Shown one piece after another: positions 6,408 through 7,421 of a stretch of DNA of 7,421 nt (the stretch's first letter is position 1; each line of letters opens with the position of its first letter). Under the pieces are notes generated by a model. The model had not been told where the DNA came from and searched no databases. It was given only the letters and a program-made list of their open reading frames with translations. Made by a program: the position numbers and the translations under genes. The stretch comes from JBCDCU01 sp039180865 (GTDB lineage: Bacteria > Pseudomonadota > Alphaproteobacteria > Rhizobiales > JACESI01), in NCBI GenBank assembly GCA_039180865.1, contig JBCDCZ010000223.1, positions 1 to 7,421 of the forward strand, in the 5' to 3' direction.

Positions 6408-6504
6408 GTCATTCCGATTGTTCGGTTTATCCGTACCGCTCTAGAAATCATCTATCGTCTCTGCTTAAAAACGACTTCTAGTCTCATTTGCATGAGCTGA
6501 TGTT
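6408..6504. promoter_or_regulatory. Divergent promoter/operator region between transporter and LysR genes
   Basis: These 97 bases must hold the promoters of both divergent genes. CTAGAA (6441-6446) and TTCTAG (6476-6481) form an inverted repeat that extends to 8 of 10 positions, with 29 bases between the arms. CTCAT-TTGC-ATGAG (6483-6496) is a perfect short hairpin just before the LysR start. A weak plus-strand promoter-like pair, TTGTTC (6418-6423) and TAGAAA (6442-6447), is 18 bases apart. Which repeat, if any, is the LysR site cannot be told. Confidence 0.4.
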
Positions 6505-7410
6505 ATGGATAGACCCGCGCATTCCCTTCCCCCGCTCTCGCGGCTCAGGCCCTTTGAGGCGGCGGCGCGGCACGAAAGCTTCTCGCTTGCTGCTGCCGAG
6601 CTCGGCATGACCCAGACGGCGGTCAGCAAACAGATCGCGCTTCTTGAAAGTGAACTCGGCCAAACGCTCTTCGAGCGCCGCAACCGGGCGGTCTTCCTGA
6701 CAGATGCCGGGCGTCGCCTCGGGCGGGTTGTGAGCGAAGCCCTATCGGATGTCGCTGCCGAAATCGCGCGTCTTAGAGGAAGCAGACGGTCGGATGAACT
6801 GGTCTTGCATTGCCAGCTTTGCGAAGCGTTTTACTGGCTGATGCCGCGGCTCTCACGGTTTCAGGAACGCCATCCGGGCGTTGAACTCAGGGTCGTGAGT
6901 TCGCTCCGCCCCCTGACGGAAGCGACCGAGGCTTTTGATGTTGCAATCCAGACTTCGGGCCGCGCGGCAGGTTCGGCGCGGCTTGCCTTTACCGCAGCCG
7001 ACAGTGTTTTCCCGGTCTGTGCGCCAGCGCTGGTGGCGGAACACGCCCTACCCTTAAAGCCCTCCGACCTCTCTAGGTTCCCACTCCTCCCCCATGTCGT
7101 CGTCCCGCAGGATTGGATGGAATGGCATGACTGGTTCGAAAGCGTCGGCGTGAAACCGCCCGAACGCTTCCGAACCCTTCCGTTCGACAGCTATCCCCTT
7201 GCCCTTCAAGCCGCCGTCGCAGGCCAGGGTATTGCCCTTGGCTGGCGGCGAACAACCGAAGGTATGATCGCTGAAGGCAAATTGCTCCGGCCCTGCCGCG
7301 AATTTGTCGAGCGTCCGACGGAACATTCGGTTTATCGCGGGACCACGCGAGAGAAGCATCCGAGCGCGGAACTCCTGATTGAGTGGCTTTCTGATGAAAT
7401 GGCAGATTAG
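6505..7410 (+). CDS. LysR-family transcriptional regulator, GcvA-like subgroup
   Basis: This is a LysR-type regulator of 301 aa, the normal length for the family. Residues about 8-70 are the winged helix-turn-helix, opening with LPPLSRLRPFEAAARHESFS, followed by AAAELGMTQTAVSKQIALLE and the wing FERRNRAVFLTDAG. This opening is typical of the GcvA/AmpR-like group. A linker helix runs to about 92. The effector-binding domain covers about 97-298 and has the usual landmarks: MPRLSRFQERHPGVELRV, DVAIQTSG, FPVCAPALV and QAAVAGQGIALGWR. The ATG at 6505 has only a weak GAG eight bases upstream. It is divergent from the EamA transporter and most likely controls it and itself. The effector is unknown. 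Only 11 bases remain after its stop codon. Confidence 0.95.
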   Translation: MDRPAHSLPPLSRLRPFEAAARHESFSLAAAELGMTQTAVSKQIALLESELGQTLFERRNRAVFLTDAGRRLGRVVSEALSDVAAEIARLRGSRRSDELVLHCQLCEAFYWLMPRLSRFQERHPGVELRVVSSLRPLTEATEAFDVAIQTSGRAAGSARLAFTAADSVFPVCAPALVAEHALPLKPSDLSRFPLLPHVVVPQDWMEWHDWFESVGVKPPERFRTLPFDSYPLALQAAVAGQGIALGWRRTTEGMIAEGKLLRPCREFVERPTEHSVYRGTTREKHPSAELLIEWLSDEMAD

Positions 7411-7421
7411 CTGGTGGTTAC

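Overview
The window looks like a chromosomal stretch from an alphaproteobacterium, probably of the order Hyphomicrobiales. The grounds are moderate-to-high GC content, a chemoreceptor with a C-terminal PilZ domain, and the style of the LysR and EamA proteins. This placement rests on general resemblance, not on a search. I see no RNA genes, insertion sequences, CRISPR array or phage genes.

Left part (1-2427, mostly + strand). A chemoreceptor gene enters from the left edge already open and ends at 1711. It encodes the end of a periplasmic sensor domain, one membrane helix, a HAMP domain, an MCP signalling hairpin and a PilZ-like domain. A gene-poor stretch of about 700 bases follows. It holds a hairpin without a T-tract, a small unrecognised minus-strand ORF (1852-2130) and a decayed plus-strand fragment (2143-2349). 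The fragment still reads clearly as the C-terminal part of a VOC/glyoxalase-fold protein, but it has no start codon and seems to lack an internal segment.

Central part (2428-5334, - strand). In transcription order this is an XRE-cupin regulator, then kbl, then tdh. Tdh oxidises L-threonine to 2-amino-3-ketobutyrate, and Kbl cleaves that with CoA to glycine and acetyl-CoA. kbl and tdh overlap by four bases (ATGA) and are almost certainly co-translated. The 112-base gap between regulator and kbl holds two tandem 16-bp near-identical repeats, a weaker third copy and a perfect 8-bp inverted repeat across the regulator stop codon. A 16-bp site of similar pattern covers the regulator start codon. 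This suggests that the regulator controls both itself and kbl-tdh. The Tdh protein keeps its catalytic-site residues but has lost all four cysteines expected to bind the structural zinc.

Right part (5335-7421). A ten-helix EamA-family transporter (- strand) is transcribed away from a GcvA-like LysR regulator (+ strand). The 97-base shared upstream region contains two inverted repeats. This is a standard regulator-target arrangement.

Overall this is a conventional threonine-catabolism locus with three points of note: the cysteine-free lobe of Tdh, the putative operator array, and the deletion scar around the VOC remnant. I did not find convincing evidence of a wholly new system.
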